This document shows, piece after piece, positions 48,701 through 62,000 of a DNA stretch of 64,000 nt. The position numbers and the translations under genes are program-made. The stretch's first letter is position 1. The number at the start of each line of letters is the position of its first letter. The notes under the pieces were generated by a model that made no database searches, had not been told where the DNA came from, and worked only from the letters and a program-made list of their open reading frames with translations. The stretch comes from Klebsormidium nitens (Eukaryota > Streptophyta > Klebsormidiophyceae > Klebsormidiales > Klebsormidiaceae): NCBI GenBank assembly GCA_000708835.1, contig DF237076.1:1-64000 (forward strand). Reading direction: 5' to 3'.

Positions 48701-50191
48701 CATCTCTTCGCTCTTGTACAATCTTCAACCGAAGGCAAACCTCCGAGTCGGTTCTAGTCGAAGATTATTATTTCCGACCACGTGGTCAAAGCTGTAAGTG
48801 CAGAAGGCCAGCGGGCGCCCCGTAGACACCAAGCGGGGTTTTCCAGCTTTCTTTTCTTGCAAGACTCTGCAGGACCAGCACACTTTCAGAAGCATTTTTA
48901 GTACTGTCGAAACATTCCAGAATCATTCTTGCCGTTATTTCTGCAGAGAGCACGCTTTTTACCCTCTCCCCCTCCGGTCTCGACGACACTCTGCTCGCGT
49001 GGACGCGCGCGGCAGTGGCGACGCCGGCCGAGCTCGCGGCTGCCGGATGGACGCCCAAGAACTGCGGCCCTAGAGCCGCAGCGCGCGCGCTCGCGAGCTT
49101 CGCGGAGCCAGTCGGGAGGCGGAACGAGCTGCAGGTGGGCGCGGCGAGAAAAGACCATCTACTTTTTTCAGTGCTGCGCCATCTGTCAGCCGGAATAGCT
49201 TGTCGTTTTAGGTTAGGGGCTTCTGGATTAGCACGAGATAACGACGGACATCGACAGAAGTAGGGACTCGACGAATTGTTCTTGGTTCTTGCTTTTTGTG
49301 GGACGACGAAACGGGGGGTGTCAACTTTGTGCCGGCGCTTTTCTTTGTAGTATCTGCAGGGGCACGGATTGGAGTCTTGCGTGCTGATCGACTCTGCTAA
49401 CTCTTGCTGCTTGCTGGTAACATCAATTCCCGCACTTAAGAGGTATTGGAACGAGGCTTTCGGTGTGTTTCCTGAGGGCTGGTTCTGCTGTTGATCTCAA
49501 AAGGGCCCGCGTGAATTCGCTTTGGTGCGGGGACGACTGACCAAATCGATCCAACCCGTCGTTCGGCCCCAGCTGTATAAGATAGGTGCACAGAGGGTGA
49601 CTTATTAATCATGAACGAAAGTTGCGAGAACTCTGAAAGGGATGTTGAAGGAAATGCCGTCACATATTTGAAAGGCACTGTGCATTTTCGTCACCTTACA
49701 TACATAAAGAGCTCTTTTTTCGCCTGTGGCAGGGTAGCTTCTGCAAACACACCAGATCTCTAACTGAATTGTCGTTTTACTACGACCGGAATCAACCCTC
49801 ACAAATTATGTTGTCTCCGGTACATCAGTGCTCGAGCCTTTTTTGGTCGACACTTCTTCGGTAGACCGGTTCGGTACCCAGTTGCGAAAGCTCGTACAGT
49901 GGTCTTTCTACTTCATGACGTTAGCACTGTTTCTGCACGCTGCAGGCACTGTTATTGCTGATTCGGGCGTGTGACGAGCAGCTGAAAGGGTACCCGACCG
50001 ATCCACCGGGGTCGGACAACGGTCAACGTGATACGGACGTTTCGGACAGCAGTCCTCGTCTGGTTGCCAAGAGGACAGCAGAGCAATTGCAGGCCTTGGA
50101 GCAGAGGGCGATTACCGGAGCGAGAAAGTGGTTATTACGGCAGTTGCGAGTGGCGAAGAAAGAGCCCGAAAGCGAGAGTGAAGTTGAGTAG
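45708..50191 (+). CDS. SET-domain protein methyltransferase, Rubisco-LSMT type, probably plastid
   Basis: Six exons close in phase: 45708-46325, 46880-47133, 47532-47685, 48093-48399, 48947-49134 and 49946-50191, giving 588 residues. Such enzymes transfer a methyl group from S-adenosylmethionine to lysine (or histidine) of proteins such as Rubisco or aldolase. Residues 1-~150 are Ser/Arg-rich and weakly structured, like a transit peptide. The split SET domain begins WDDCGLAVFGGGVGGYAAY and EGDEIVRVPEPALMT (~165-205). It continues through a helical insert and ends with PWADLLNHS (~355) and SYGPGLSPGQLFLDYGF, where NHS and the YG motifs are the conserved cofactor and lysine-channel residues. 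A C-terminal helical domain follows, as in Rubisco LSMT. The tail (EPESESEVE) is acidic. The usual RGL at the SET start is replaced by GGVGG. The true substrate cannot be told from sequence. Confidence 0.85.
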
Positions 50192-51207
50192 ACTCGATTG
50201 AGACGACCATTGGGTCTTGAGTGTGGAACGGAAGCGATGACTTTCGCCGTGAAAAGACCTGACATGTGATTCGGTGGGGGACATTTGAGTCCTGTTGCTT
50301 CAGAATTTGAAGTGTCGTGGGCCTCGGGTGCTAACATATGCACTGTACCTTCATCCAAACCGAGGATTGTCCATACGCGTTGGAAGCCATATTTATCAGT
50401 CTATTTTGTCTTACGCACTCATCAATTATGCCATGCACTCGATTGCTCTCTAGTAGCACGGAACGTTGAATCAGTCCCTATAAACGATGTTATCGACCAA
50501 CTGATACCCCCAGGCGTGCATTAACCACAGCTAGGGATCGCGACCATTTTTGATGAGATCCGTGTACCCTGAGGGTCACGGATCTTCTGCACTGCCTGGC
50601 ACGTTAAATTGAGATTCGACCGTCATGATGAAAGATCGATGCGGATCGGCCGGAGCGCGATAGCGCAGGTAGACTGATCGAGCGCCTTATAACGAGAATT
50701 TGTAGTTTTGGTCGGACAATTCGAAATTGATGACGGAAGAGCTTGAGCTAGTCAATCACGCATGTTCCCATGTGCATATATATGCAATGATCGCTCATGC
50801 GTCGGATCATGGCAGTACGTATAGCTAAGTTCACATGCGTGATGACATATACAACTGAGCTAGTCGCAATCATATGGGATTCATATCTTAGAATCAATTG
50901 AAATGCGATATCATCGGATGCCGCGGCACATTAAGCTCAAGCCTCATTTACGCGGACATCTACGGAGCTCGTGAAACGTCTGTACGATTGGACCATTTGC
51001 TAGTATACTTTTCATACAGTATTGAAGGACATAACGTAACGGGAATGCATGCACGCAGATTTGCATGTAGGGCCGGCTATCAGTACAGAGCCCGGACTCG
51101 ACTGGCTAGCAGTACCTGCCGGACAGCTTGACAAGAGAGCTGCCAAACGTACATACATGGCCGTATACTGCGTAGAAAGTTGCAAAATCTGAATCATTCT
51201 CTGCCTT
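50192..51207. other. Intergenic between convergent genes
   Basis: This gap holds the 3' ends of the SET gene (+) and the DUF7918-like gene (-). There are many TCATGCGT/ATGCAT-type short words around 50.75-51.05 kb. There are no convincing ORFs and no RNA gene. Confidence 0.5.
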
Positions 51208-53433
51208 TCAATTATCTTGTATCGAAACTCTTTTACTGGCTACCTGGAACTGCTGAAAGTGCGTCGACGCTTTATCATCACCCAAATCTATGTACACAGG
51301 TGGTTCCGCCCTCCGTCGCTTGCGGGGCTTGACATCCACCTCTTCGTTTCCCCCACTTTGACTTCCAAATGGACCGTGCTCGAGAATCCGGTCCAGCGTT
51401 TGCGACTCTGGCTTGACATCATCACCTTGCGTGCTCATACCCGCCTCGCTGACTTGCGAGTACCGGTTCTGACTACCGAGACCCACACCGCCGGCTGGGT
51501 CTCGTCTGCTTTCCCGAGAGCTCGTTGAGGGAGCCGGCATCTTTGTCCGGTTTATGAGCGCAACGTGTTCTGGGACTGCCGGGTCAAGGATCTTTCGGAG
51601 CGCTAGGATGCTGACGGTCTCATAGCGCAGAGTGAGGGTGATCTTAGCTGCACCTGGGGCGTGTCGGAAGTGCACTCGTCGGGGCTGCACCGCTCGGTAG
51701 ATTGTTCTGCCAGTGCTGGCTCCGAGGCTGCATGAACAAGACGCAAATTTCAGCCTCTGCCGCCGCATCGAAAAATGAAGTAGGGGGATTTCATGGCTTC
51801 GATTGGCGGAGTCTGCTTTCCATGGGAACCCAGGGTCACCGGCCATTGAATGAGGACAACGCCCCAACATACGACCAGAAGCAGCGAAAGAACACAGTGC
51901 GCGGTCAAGGGCTTGGCCCGCGACGCTTCACTTGATTGGGAGTGTTGAGTGCTCAGATCGATCGAGGTGGTCAGAACAAATCAAAAGGCTGATGATCAAG
52001 AACCACTGTAACAGAGGACCAATCAAAGAGACTTCAAGCTGGCCCAATCAGACTAGCTGCTGCCAGATGCAGACCCCAACCGGCATGAAGCACGTTTCTG
52101 GGCCTCGAAAGTGTACCGACTCTGAATCCAGAAAGTCTCCAAAGAAGAGAATATAAAACAGCGTCTGACGCAATGAGACAAAGGCATGAAGTGGGCAACC
52201 TGGGATGGCAAACGCCTGATGTTATAAAGGTACATCCAAGCATGGCTTTCTTGTATCCTGTCGTTCTCAGAACGTATTTCACAAAAATCTTGGTTCTGAC
52301 TTCGTGCCCCAAGCACTGGGCCCTGCTCAAAGTGGCCGGCCGATGACATTGCATAGACGCCTCTTAAGGCAGCAATACAACATTGCAGACCACGGAGTAA
52401 GACGCCACACTCACCTCGGCGCCAGGTAAAATTTCTTCCCGTCCGGCAGCTGCTGCATGGACGGCGCCCGCGCCCCCTCTCCTTTGTGCTTGTCCAGGCC
52501 CGCATACTTCCTGCACCGGTGGCACTCCCCTTGTCCCGGACAGTCATACGTTTCTGCTGGGATGAACACGACCTTGACGCTCCCCAGGTCCCCTGTCCCA
52601 TGACCGCCGTCTTGGCTGCCAGTGTTGTCTTCTCGCTGCTGAGGCGCAGCAAACACAAACGAGGTGACCTGGCGGAAAATTCAAAAAGAGGGTCAGCTGG
52701 GGCTGAATGAATGTATCTCCTGAAGAAAGAGTGTCAGCTGCGCCCGAATCTATGAACTTAGAGCAGGTTTGTAGATGACTGGGACCTGACGCTGCTGCTG
52801 ACTTGGTTAGATAGGCAGTAAGGGGAACAAGAAGAACAGCAGACGCATGCTGTGACCTTCACCCAAGCTGTGGTTCATATACAGCATGGTTGAGCAGAAT
52901 GTTGAGCAGATGAGTCGAAAGTCCGTTTGATTTAGCTTGCTTCCATCCTAGAAATCAATTCCTTCCAAAACACTGTGACCGGCAAGCCCCCGAAAAAACC
53001 TTAGCCATTGAGCTCGCACGTCGCAATCAATCTTTCCAGACCCCTCAATGGGAAACCGATACTAACACCGATAGATCTATGTAAAGAATCACTTCCACAG
53101 GCTACAAAAAAATCAGTATAGCAGCAACATCACCTTCCGCCAATCGCCATCGAGTCTGAACCCGTCAAAGCGGGCGCTGTGGCTCCCCCCAGCTTGAAAC
53201 TTCTTGGAGTATCCCACGCTCTTTCCGTCCAAGTAGCAGTCTATGATCATTGGCTGCGCTGGGGGATCTCCCCCGCCTTCTTGACAGCGGTAGACTCTGA
53301 CAGCGAAGCCATCGCCTGGCTTTTGAACTGCCGCATAGAAGGTGCGGTTGCTCTCAACCTCTGCTATTTTGGACAAGCTTGAGTCCAGGAGCTCGATGCC
53401 ATAACACACACCACCAGGGCCACGTACTCTCAT
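51208..53433 (-). CDS. DUF7918-like protein with nuclear localisation signal (tentative)
   Basis: Three exons close in phase: 53433-53134, 52668-52415 and 51727-51208, giving 357 residues. The first two exons form a compact, mostly beta-like domain: YGIELLDSSLSKIAEVESNR, GDGFAVRVYRCQEGG, IDCYLDGKSVGYSK, then DGFRLDGDWRKVTSFVFAAP and LGSVKVVFIPAE. This order (extended strand, F-x-V-x-V, C-x-LDG, then W/R-x-F-x-FA) recalls DUF7918 proteins known mainly from fungi. I am matching by memory, so the name is tentative. A Cys pair (CHRCRKYAG) follows. Exon 3 begins with a strand-like segment containing RTIYRAVQPRRVHFRH, then a disordered region with a nuclear localisation signal (KPRKRRRAEP). Function is unknown. 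It is divergent from the large PHD gene, 2.6 kb away. Confidence 0.62.
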
Positions 53434-56074
53434 CTTTAGCTTTTGTTTGTTTGTTTCTGTTTTCTGTGGGGCAATCCTGAAGCAGCCTGCTCAAGCTGTC
53501 CAATCAGCCACACCAAAGAAACAACCTTCAGATGATGCTTCCTCTCTGATTCAGTGAAGCTGCCTGACCCAAATGCTCAAGGAGAACAACCTGTGCTTAC
53601 TTGTGATTACGAGCACGCCGTCATCTGTTCAAAGAATTTGCTGGGAAGGACCGCGGTTTGTACTGTGGCTGGAAAAAGCATGTCTTGCCTTGCTCACTAT
53701 TATGACAACCTTAGGTCATGTTCCTGTCAAAGATAGAACAACCTCCAACTTCTTGAAGCGGTCCCCGCTTTGCTTAAGTCATGGTGCTAGCTAATGTTCA
53801 GGATCCCTGCTAACCCCTGGGCTCCTCCCTCTTGCGTCGCACATGTTCTACTCGTGAGTGGAACAGAGAAGCCATTGCATGCCTTCTTGCAGGGCTTCTG
53901 CTGTGTACTCCCGCCAAGCAACGCGTTCAGAAACAAACTTGAAGAAGCCCTTGAACTTGAACTTGAAGTTGATCGAAGTTCACAAGGAGCCCTTGATACC
54001 GTTGGACTCTTGACGGCTGGGAAGATTTTTTGGAACCCTACATAAAGTTTGGACCGCTAGGAATAACTGCACCCTTTATCGGCCAGCTCCTATCACCGGC
54101 CACCTCGACAGATAAGTAACCGAGTCTCGATCGACCGAGTTTCAGACTTCGGTCGCGGCCGAAAACCGAAGTTCAAATTCGGTCTTTCGCCCATTTTTTG
54201 GCATGTTGGGACATTCAGAGGACCATGAAGTTCTTGCTTGTTGGCGACCAAACTTGGTAGGCATGTTGGCCAGGTCAATATCTAACCCTGGTTTCAAACC
54301 CGACTCAAATTGGCCAAGTCTAGTGGGTTTGGCAACCTTATGTAGGTGGCCGGTAATAGGAACATCAAAAAAAGGAGGGAAATATTGGAGCAACATTTTT
54401 TGAGCTTATACTGTGCCTAGCACTCCGCGTTTTTGATATAAGTCCCTTATATGGCTGGAAAGAGAATTCGACGAGCTTTCTATCCATGTATCACATGCAT
54501 ATAGAAAAGTGCTCGAAGGTCGAAACACTGGCGTCCAAAGATGAAGGTGGCCGATAATGGGTGCATTTATTCCTAGATGGCAAGTCTTCGGCCGCCTGAG
54601 ATACCGGTACCTAGGTATATGTATGGAAGCCTGTGCATACTTGCCTACTCCAAGTACTGGGTGTTCCGCGATCTAGTTCGGGGTTCCCTTGTGACAATCG
54701 ACGGCTCCGATGAAAGTTTGACATTTGCTGTGACAAAGACCGATGCAAAGAGTTGGTTTTTAGCTGGGCACTTGAATCCTACAAAAAGCCTCGAAAAATG
54801 AGTGGGTTGAAGCCGTGCAAGCCGGCACTTAAGGTTCTCGTATTGCTCCTGTTCCCACCTCCTTATACATATGTACGCCCCAATTTCTTTATAATTGCTT
54901 GTAGCTTCTGGGCAGCACGACCTTTTTAATTACACACAACATCGAAGTGTCTTATACTTGATAACCCCCGTAAAACAGCTTCACGGTCACGTATACAAGA
55001 AGTTGTTTCTGCCTTATGCAGCTACAACTCTAGAGATTCGAAGTCACGTTCTGAAATACTGTATCAAAGAAGTCGCCGCATTCTAAATGCTGGTCATCGC
55101 TGAGAAGACGCAAAACGGTTGGAACTTGGTGCGGCAAGATCACGCGCACGCTTATCAAGGTGACTCTCGAGTCTCATGGTCATTGTGAAGAGCATGCGGA
55201 GTCGCAGCTTCGACTCTTCGAGTGGATTCTTGCTCAAATTGGACCAATGGCAAACGGATGCTGCTGAAAATTGAGGTGGAGGGTCATGCTGGATTCAATT
55301 TGCCCTTCTTACTTAGGTAGTCAGACGTTCAGGTTGGACAGCTTTGGTGCTTGGTGGATCTGATTTCCAGACAATGAGTTGCATCTGATTGCTGTGCCGA
55401 TGGAGGAGAAAGAGCTCAAAGTAAGTACTTTGTGACTCTCTTGAGCAACTGCGTCCCATAAAGTGTGCACTCTCTCTTGTCGTCAGATGTAAGCGTTATT
55501 TCTGTCTTCCTGCTGGTCAGCTCAGCTCAAATCCGAAGAGGCACGGTATGTTGAGAAGTAGTCCTCACTTTTGTTTGATTCAAGCATCAAACAACGCCGA
55601 CTGCATCTATTGCTAGCACCAATCGCCAGCGATTTTTATCTTCATCTTGCCAATCGTTAAAGTTACCAGCATGAATTTTGAGTGCACTTTTGTTTTCGCT
55701 ACTGCAATTCAAGATTTTCAAGTTGCTGCTTTCTGTGCAGGCAATCCGTCCTTGATCAAGCCCCAGTCTGGGAAGTCTGAAGGACTGTGTTTCTAGGAAA
55801 GAGCGTTGCAGGGTGCTCCAGAGTTGTGTTTGCCCATTGCACAGCACAAGTTTTGGTTTCGCCCTGAGCACGGCGCACCACCAGCGCTCTCTGAAGTTTG
55901 CAGATTGCGGAGCTGCTCTGGTGGGGTAGTCTCAAGTTTTGTCACAGTGGCTCCGGCTGTTTGATCAGTTGCACATGGTCTACAACTGCACCCGACGATG
56001 TGGTTGTCGCTTGCAAGTTAGACAGAGGCGTCCTGGTCTTTGCTAAAAGAGACGGCCCTCAAGTAGTCGACAAC
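53434..56074. other. Divergent intergenic region carrying a MITE
   Basis: This lies between the DUF7918-like and PHD genes and contains the MITE at 54060-54573. No confident gene was found. An open frame runs into the PHD gene from 55898, but its first 59 codons are poorly protein-like, so I place the start at 56075. Confidence 0.5.
54060..54573. mobile_element. 514-bp MITE with ~27-bp terminal inverted repeats and TA flanks
   Basis: The left end is GGAATAACTGCACCCTTTAT then CGGCCA. The right end, on the opposite strand, is GGAATAAATGCACCCATTAT then CGGCCA, with two mismatches in 26. TA directly abuts both ends (54058-54059 and 54574-54575), fitting a Tc1/mariner or Stowaway-like TA target. 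A second, inner inverted pair (CCTATCACCGGCCACCT near 54089 and AGGTGGCCGGTAATAGG near 54344) and a central palindrome around 54150 make much of it foldable. It has no coding capacity. Confidence 0.85.
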
Positions 56075-59000
56075 ATGAGCGAGGGCAAGCAGGGCGAGGG
56101 AGGACGCCTTCTTGCACCTAGAAAGTCCTCTGAGAAGGCCCCCGACTCGGAGGTTGTCACCTACTCCAGAAAGAGGAAAGCAGGCGCCGACGATGCCACA
56201 GACAGAAAGCTTGTGAAGAAGGAGGCAGACGAGGAGCCGCGGAAGCCTGAAGATGATTGGCCGGTGTCAGCTTACGGGAGCGGCAGGGAGGCAGCAAGGC
56301 TGGCGATGCAGCGTGTGAGGGAGCAAGCGTCGTCCAAGAAGGGTAAGAAGCCTGCAGGGAAGCAGCCCGGGGGGGGCGCTGCGGATCTGCAAGCGCGTTT
56401 CTCTGGAGCCGCTTCGGAAAGCGGTGGAGAGGATGGCGTCCCGGCCAGAGAGGAGCCTGAGGGGGATATTGCTGTGGTTCTGGGGGGCCCTGCTGAGGAG
56501 GGGGTGAGCAAAGGGGCGCCAGCTGTGGGGGCAGAACTAGAAGGGGGACGACGAACACGAGCGAGCGTCGCCGCCGTTGCTTTGCAGAGCAAGGGGAAAG
56601 CTGGGAAGGGGCAGAAGAAGGTTGAGCAGGAGAAGGCTCAGCCCCCCGGTAAGGACAGAAAGGCGGGTGAGCAGGCGTCGCTCCAGGGGGGCACAGTTGG
56701 GCGGGGTCTGTCCCCCCGACTGGCTTTGAAGAGATGCGAGGATGCGAAGAGCCCAAAAGCAAGTGGTGGACTCACCCCCACACTTGGAACGAGGCGGGGA
56801 GAGGTGGCCGTGGAAGGAGGGAAGCAGACAAAGGTGGAGGAAGACAGGGGCTTTTCTGAGGGGATTGTCAAGAACGAGAAGGGCCGGCCAGACTCTGCCG
56901 ATGAGAAGAGGGAGACGCGCCAGAGGGGCAGGCCCAAGGTGGAAACAGGGGATGGGGATGTGGTTTTTGAGAGGGAGATAGCTACGCCAAGGCAGTCAGC
57001 GAAGGGGAAAGCGGTGGAGGGGCTAAGGATGAGCCCGAGGGGGAAGAAGGAGAGCAAAGCAGTTGCTGTGCAGACCGGCGCTGTGATTATGCTTGAGAAA
57101 ACGAAACCGCAGAAGGTGGAGGGCAAGGAGGAGATTGTGCTGGAACTGGAGACTCCAGCCGAAACAGGCGGTGCTAGCGGAAGCGGGCTGGAGAAGCCAG
57201 ACGATGAGGTGGACGTCACTCGGGGGGCTGAAGAGGCGAGGGAAGCTCTGGAAACGGAGGGCGATGACAAAGATGTTGATCAAGAGAAAGAGAAGGAAGG
57301 CGGGAAGGAGGAGCAAGAAGTGGAGGCGGTGGAAATGCCAGGGTTACCGGAGGCACCTGGAGGCTTAGCAGAGGCGCCGGGGAAGGAACTGGGCCCTGAG
57401 CAAACGAATGATAGTGAGTTGGGCATCTCGCAAGGGGACGGGGCAGGGGCCCCTGAAGATGGGAAAGCAGGTGTCGCAGGGGTCCCTGAGGAAGAGAAAG
57501 TAGACGAGGAGAATGGGCCGGAAGCGAGTGCGCCGGTTGCAGAGACTCCGGAAGAAGTGAAGAGTGCGACTGAAAGCACGGAGGCATTGGCGACGGGAAG
57601 TCCAAGCATAAGCCAGATTGTGGCTGAGAAGGAGAGCGCAGCGCAAGAAGGGGAGGGGGAGGGCGCAGGAGACCGGCCCCCGCCTGTGAGGCTGACTCGG
57701 CAGCAGCTGCGGGAGCGGAAAGAGTCCGGTGGAGCAGGGTGCGCCAATCCAAAGGAGGCGAGCAAACAGAGTGATGCTGCAAAAGAGACGATATCGCAAG
57801 GCAAGGAGCCTGTCTTGGAGACAGAGTCGAAGGAGCGGGAAGAGGAAGCAGAGGTTAGAGTGGACTCAGGCAGCGGGTTGGCTGGGGTTGTGAAGACGGA
57901 AGAGGCGAGCGGAGCGGAAGGGACACCTGCAGAAAAGGGTGGGCAAGGGGTGGAAGCGGAAAAGCTTCTGGAGGCAGCAAAAGAGAAGCTCCCGGTTGAC
58001 GAGAAGGAAAAGTTGCCGGTTTCGGAGGTGAAGGCCGCTCCTCTGAACCCCGCCACTTGCCCCATTTGCCTGAGGACGTTTCAAAGTCCCAAAGCTATGT
58101 ACGGGCATCAGCGCACGCACGACACAGGCCAGCGGAGCAGAGTAGAGAACCCCAAAGTTGGAGTGAAGCGGACAGGGGCACCGATCGCTAAGGCGCCCAA
58201 AAAGCCGGCCAATGAGGGCACGGGGAACAAGATTGTCGGGAAGGGTGATTCCGTGGGCAGAGTTGAAGTGAAGAAGGAGGCTGGAGCAGACGTCAAGAAG
58301 GTGGCGGAGAGCCCGCCGACCCGAGTGCTCAAGAAGCGGAAAGTGACCGAGGTTGTGGTGGAGAAGAAGCAGCCCGAGAGTGCGCCGACTCAGGTGGCGA
58401 AGAAGCCCCAGGGAGTAACCGGGGCTCCAAAAGTCGGGGGTGCAAAGGTTGGGGATGTGAAGCCTGGGGATGCGAAGCTTGCGGTTAACCCCGGGGTTAA
58501 ACCTGGGGTTAAGCCTGGTCTTGCAAAGCTTGGGGAAGCAAAGCCTGGGGTTAAGCCTGGGGTTAAGCCTGGGGTCAAGCCGGGGATTCAAGTGCTCAAG
58601 AAACTGGGGGTTCCGGAGGCCAAGGGCAGCGCAGGAGGTGAGGCCACGTGTCCCATCTGCCAGAGGACGTTCCACAGCAACAAGGCCATGTATGGGCACC
58701 AGCGCGCGCACAACATTTCCGAGGGGGTGTCAGCGGCAGTAAAGACTTCGCCTGCAAAAGCTCCCAAGACGAAGAAACTAAAGAAGGCGACGCTCGGGAA
58801 GGCGCCGGAGGGGGCACCGCTGCTGAAGAAGAAAGCGGCGCTCGGAAAGGCGTACGCGAGTGGGCAGTTGAAGAAGCTGGCGGCGGTTCTCCAGAAGCTG
58901 AAGAAGGGGCCGGTTGGGAAAGGGTTGGTGAAGCCCAGCGGGACCCCGGCTAAGCTGAAGCCGAAACCGGAGAGCTCCGGGGGCCCCGAGACGCCGGCGT

Positions 59001-62000
59001 CTCCGGCCACTTGCCCGATCTGCCTTCGCACTTTCCAGAGCCCGAAGGCAATGTACGGGCACCAGCGCACGCATGACTTGGACGAGAGGAGCAGATTGAG
59101 CGGGGTGGGGCTCCCAGCTGTGAAGGTGAAGGAAGGGCTGCCCCTGCGGAAGCTCAAGCCCCCGGGTCTGCTGGGGAAGAAGAAGAAGCTCTCCGCGGTG
59201 GCGGTAGCGCCGGGGGGGCTCGTTCGCAAGAAGCCGCTGGGGGCCCCGTCGGGCCCGAGTGTTGCCCTGGCGTGGAACAAGAAAGACGCCGCGCAGAGCG
59301 TCTTGCTGGCGCAGAAGAAGAAGCGCAGTGAGCCCGCTCCGGCCTTCAAGCCGACCTTAGTGCAGACAGAATCTCAGGACGAAGGAGTGGAAGAAGAGGG
59401 GGACGGCCGGGCGAGCCTCGACGGAACCGAGAGTCCGGCACACACCCCCGGGAGCATTCCGACGTGCCCCGTCTGCCAGAGGACGTTCAAGAGCCGGAAA
59501 GCGCTGTACGGCCATCAGCGCACGCACGGCGGGGGGTTCGCGGTGGCCGTGCAAAAGAAGCTCCGCTTGAGTCGCCCTCCCTCGGCCTCCGGCATGTTCA
59601 AGAAGAAGCCGCTCGGCGGGGAGGGGAGCGAAGGCGAACAGTCCCGTTTCGAGACGCTCAGGAGCCGGGTCAGAGGAGAGGGATCTCTCGCCGAGGGCAG
59701 CGAAGCGGGGGCTTCCGAAAGGCGGAGCGGACGGCTCCCCGTTTTCGAGGCCCTGGGGGGTCCAGAGAATCAGGGAGTGATCGCCGGACCTCGCACCGTT
59801 CCCCACAGCGAACTTAGGGGGGCGAGAATGCAAGGCCCGATCTGCCATCAGGGCCGCCCCCCCCTCCCTCAGGTGCGTACCCTCATCAGCGCCGAGGAGG
59901 CGCTGGCCGATTCGGGGGGGTACTCGATCAAGGGCGTGATGCAGAACCCGACCGCGGGGAGCCTCGTGGGCTCGTGCCTGGAGTGCCGCGGGGGGGTGTT
60001 CTCCGAGGGGCGCGCGTGGCTGCGCTGCGGGGGGGGGTGCGGGCGCTACATCCACCAGAAGTGCACGGCCCGCCCGCGCATGAAGGGCCCCCCCGGGGAG
60101 GGGTACATCTATGCGTGCTGGGACTGCAGGGAGTGCCACAGCTGCGGCGTGCGGCTGTTGGACGCGCCCGAGCCGGGGCAGCACAAGGAGCGGCAGTACA
60201 CGCTGTGCCCGCCGTGCGCGCGGCTGTGGGCCATGCACAACTACTGCACCGCGTGCGAGAAGGTGCGTGCGGGAGTTCTCTTTTGCTGGGCGTTGTCTTG
60301 CATCCTTTGTCTTTGCGTCTCGTGCTCACTCCGATCCTGGAATACGCAGCTGTTCATTGTAGGCCTTTGAGGGAGCTTGCAATGAAAACTTCTTAACCTG
60401 TCTGACGCCTTTCGTCCGCTGAAAGCTAGCCTTCCCTTGCTACTGAGCTCCTTGCAGGCATCGTGAATCCAATGCTCCTCAGGTAGCAAGGTGGCAACTT
60501 GTCTCCTTACTTGTTTGCCCCGCTCCACCTATTCTTCAAAAGCTGTCCGAGGCAAGCTCATAAATTATCCCTGCGTACTTGGGAGCCATGACCTTTCTTC
60601 TCAGTAACGGGTTTTCCTCCCGCAGGTCTATCACGACGACTACGTGGGCGAGCCGATGGTCCAGTGCACCATCTGCTTCCACTGGTGCCACGCCGCCTGC
60701 GAGGGCTACTCCAAAGATCAGTACGCCGCGCTTGTGGAAGACCCCAACTCCGTCTTCCACTGCTCTCGCTGTCAGTCCGGCGCCCGCAAGCCTGCGCCTC
60801 GACCGATCTCTGAAGCGGAAGCGATCGCCGAAGCAGCGGCGGAGAAAGCCGCGCAGATGGGGGGGACCAACAGGCTCGGCCGGCGGACCCCCGGGGCAAG
60901 AGCGTCGATCTTTGACGCGCCGGTAAGAAAGACGGGCAGCATGCAGCAGCTGTTGACCGAGACGGGCCTGGAGACACGCGAACGGGTCCCCACTCCCAAA
61001 GCGAAGGCGAGGCCCAAGTCTGCACCGAAGACCCCCGGCGCGAATGCGTTCTCGGAGGATGGAGGAGATCTGGCGGTCACGAACCGGCCGTTGGGAGCGG
61101 GGCTGCTGCGCCCGGGGCTCGTGACCAACAGCCCGAAGCGCGCGCGCAGCAACGCGGCGATCCGCGCCAGCAAGAAGGCGCGGGTGCGGACCGCGTTTCA
61201 GGGGTGGGGAAAGAGCCTGCAGGGGGCCCCCCCGCTGTCGCCCACGACGGGGCTGATCGCGCCCGAGGAGCGGGACACCAGCCGGACGGGGCGCCGGATC
61301 AAGACGCCTCTGCGCCTCGTAGAAACAGACCCGCTCGAAGGAGGGGAGAACGATCAGGAAGGGTTCGACGGCGGCGCGGCGGTTGCGTCTACCCCCTCCT
61401 GGAAAAAGAAACTTGCGGCGAGCGTCGTTGCGGCGAAGCTGGGCCAACTAGGGAAGGTGGCTGGGAAGCGGAAGCGCGCAGAGGCGGAGGCGGCCGATGA
61501 GGTCATCGAGGAAGCGGCGCTGATCGGGTCGCTCGTGCGGAGACTGAACTCCCCGCTGCCCCGCCCGGCAGATACTCCCTCCAAGCAGGTGGGTTTTGCC
61601 GCAGAGGCTACGCAGAAGGCCGACGCGAGCCCGCAGAGGGATCCCCCCAAGGTCGTGGCGAAGCAGAGGATCCGCCACGTGTCAGGCGAGGGCCCCTGGT
61701 GCGGCGACCGGCGGCACCCCCCTCAGGCCCCGGTGCGCTTCTCCAGCGGTGCGCTCTGCGCTCTCGAGTCGTGCAAAGTGTGCGGGGGGCTCGGGGACCG
61801 GGACGAGGACGAGTACCTGTGCTGCGTGGACTGCGGGGAGGCGTACCACAGCTTCTGCCTGGAGCCGCCGCTGAAGCGGAACGAGAAGCTGCGGGAGTTC
61901 TGGCGGTGCCCCACGTGCAAGCTATGCGACGTGAGCGCTCGAGCTTTGCTTCCTTTGTCTGAGGCGTGCGAAGGCAAAAGTGTTGCTGTTTTGATTCCGT

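Noticed and set aside
56638-60238. Several long minus-strand ORFs (up to 293 codons) under the PHD gene
   Set aside because: They mirror the G-rich plus-strand exon, are Ser/Pro/Ala/Leu-rich by composition, and the plus strand carries unmistakable C2H2 and PHD motifs.
60536-61447. 303-codon minus-strand ORF
   Set aside because: It is the shadow of PHD-gene exon 2, which has clear Cys/His motifs on the plus strand.
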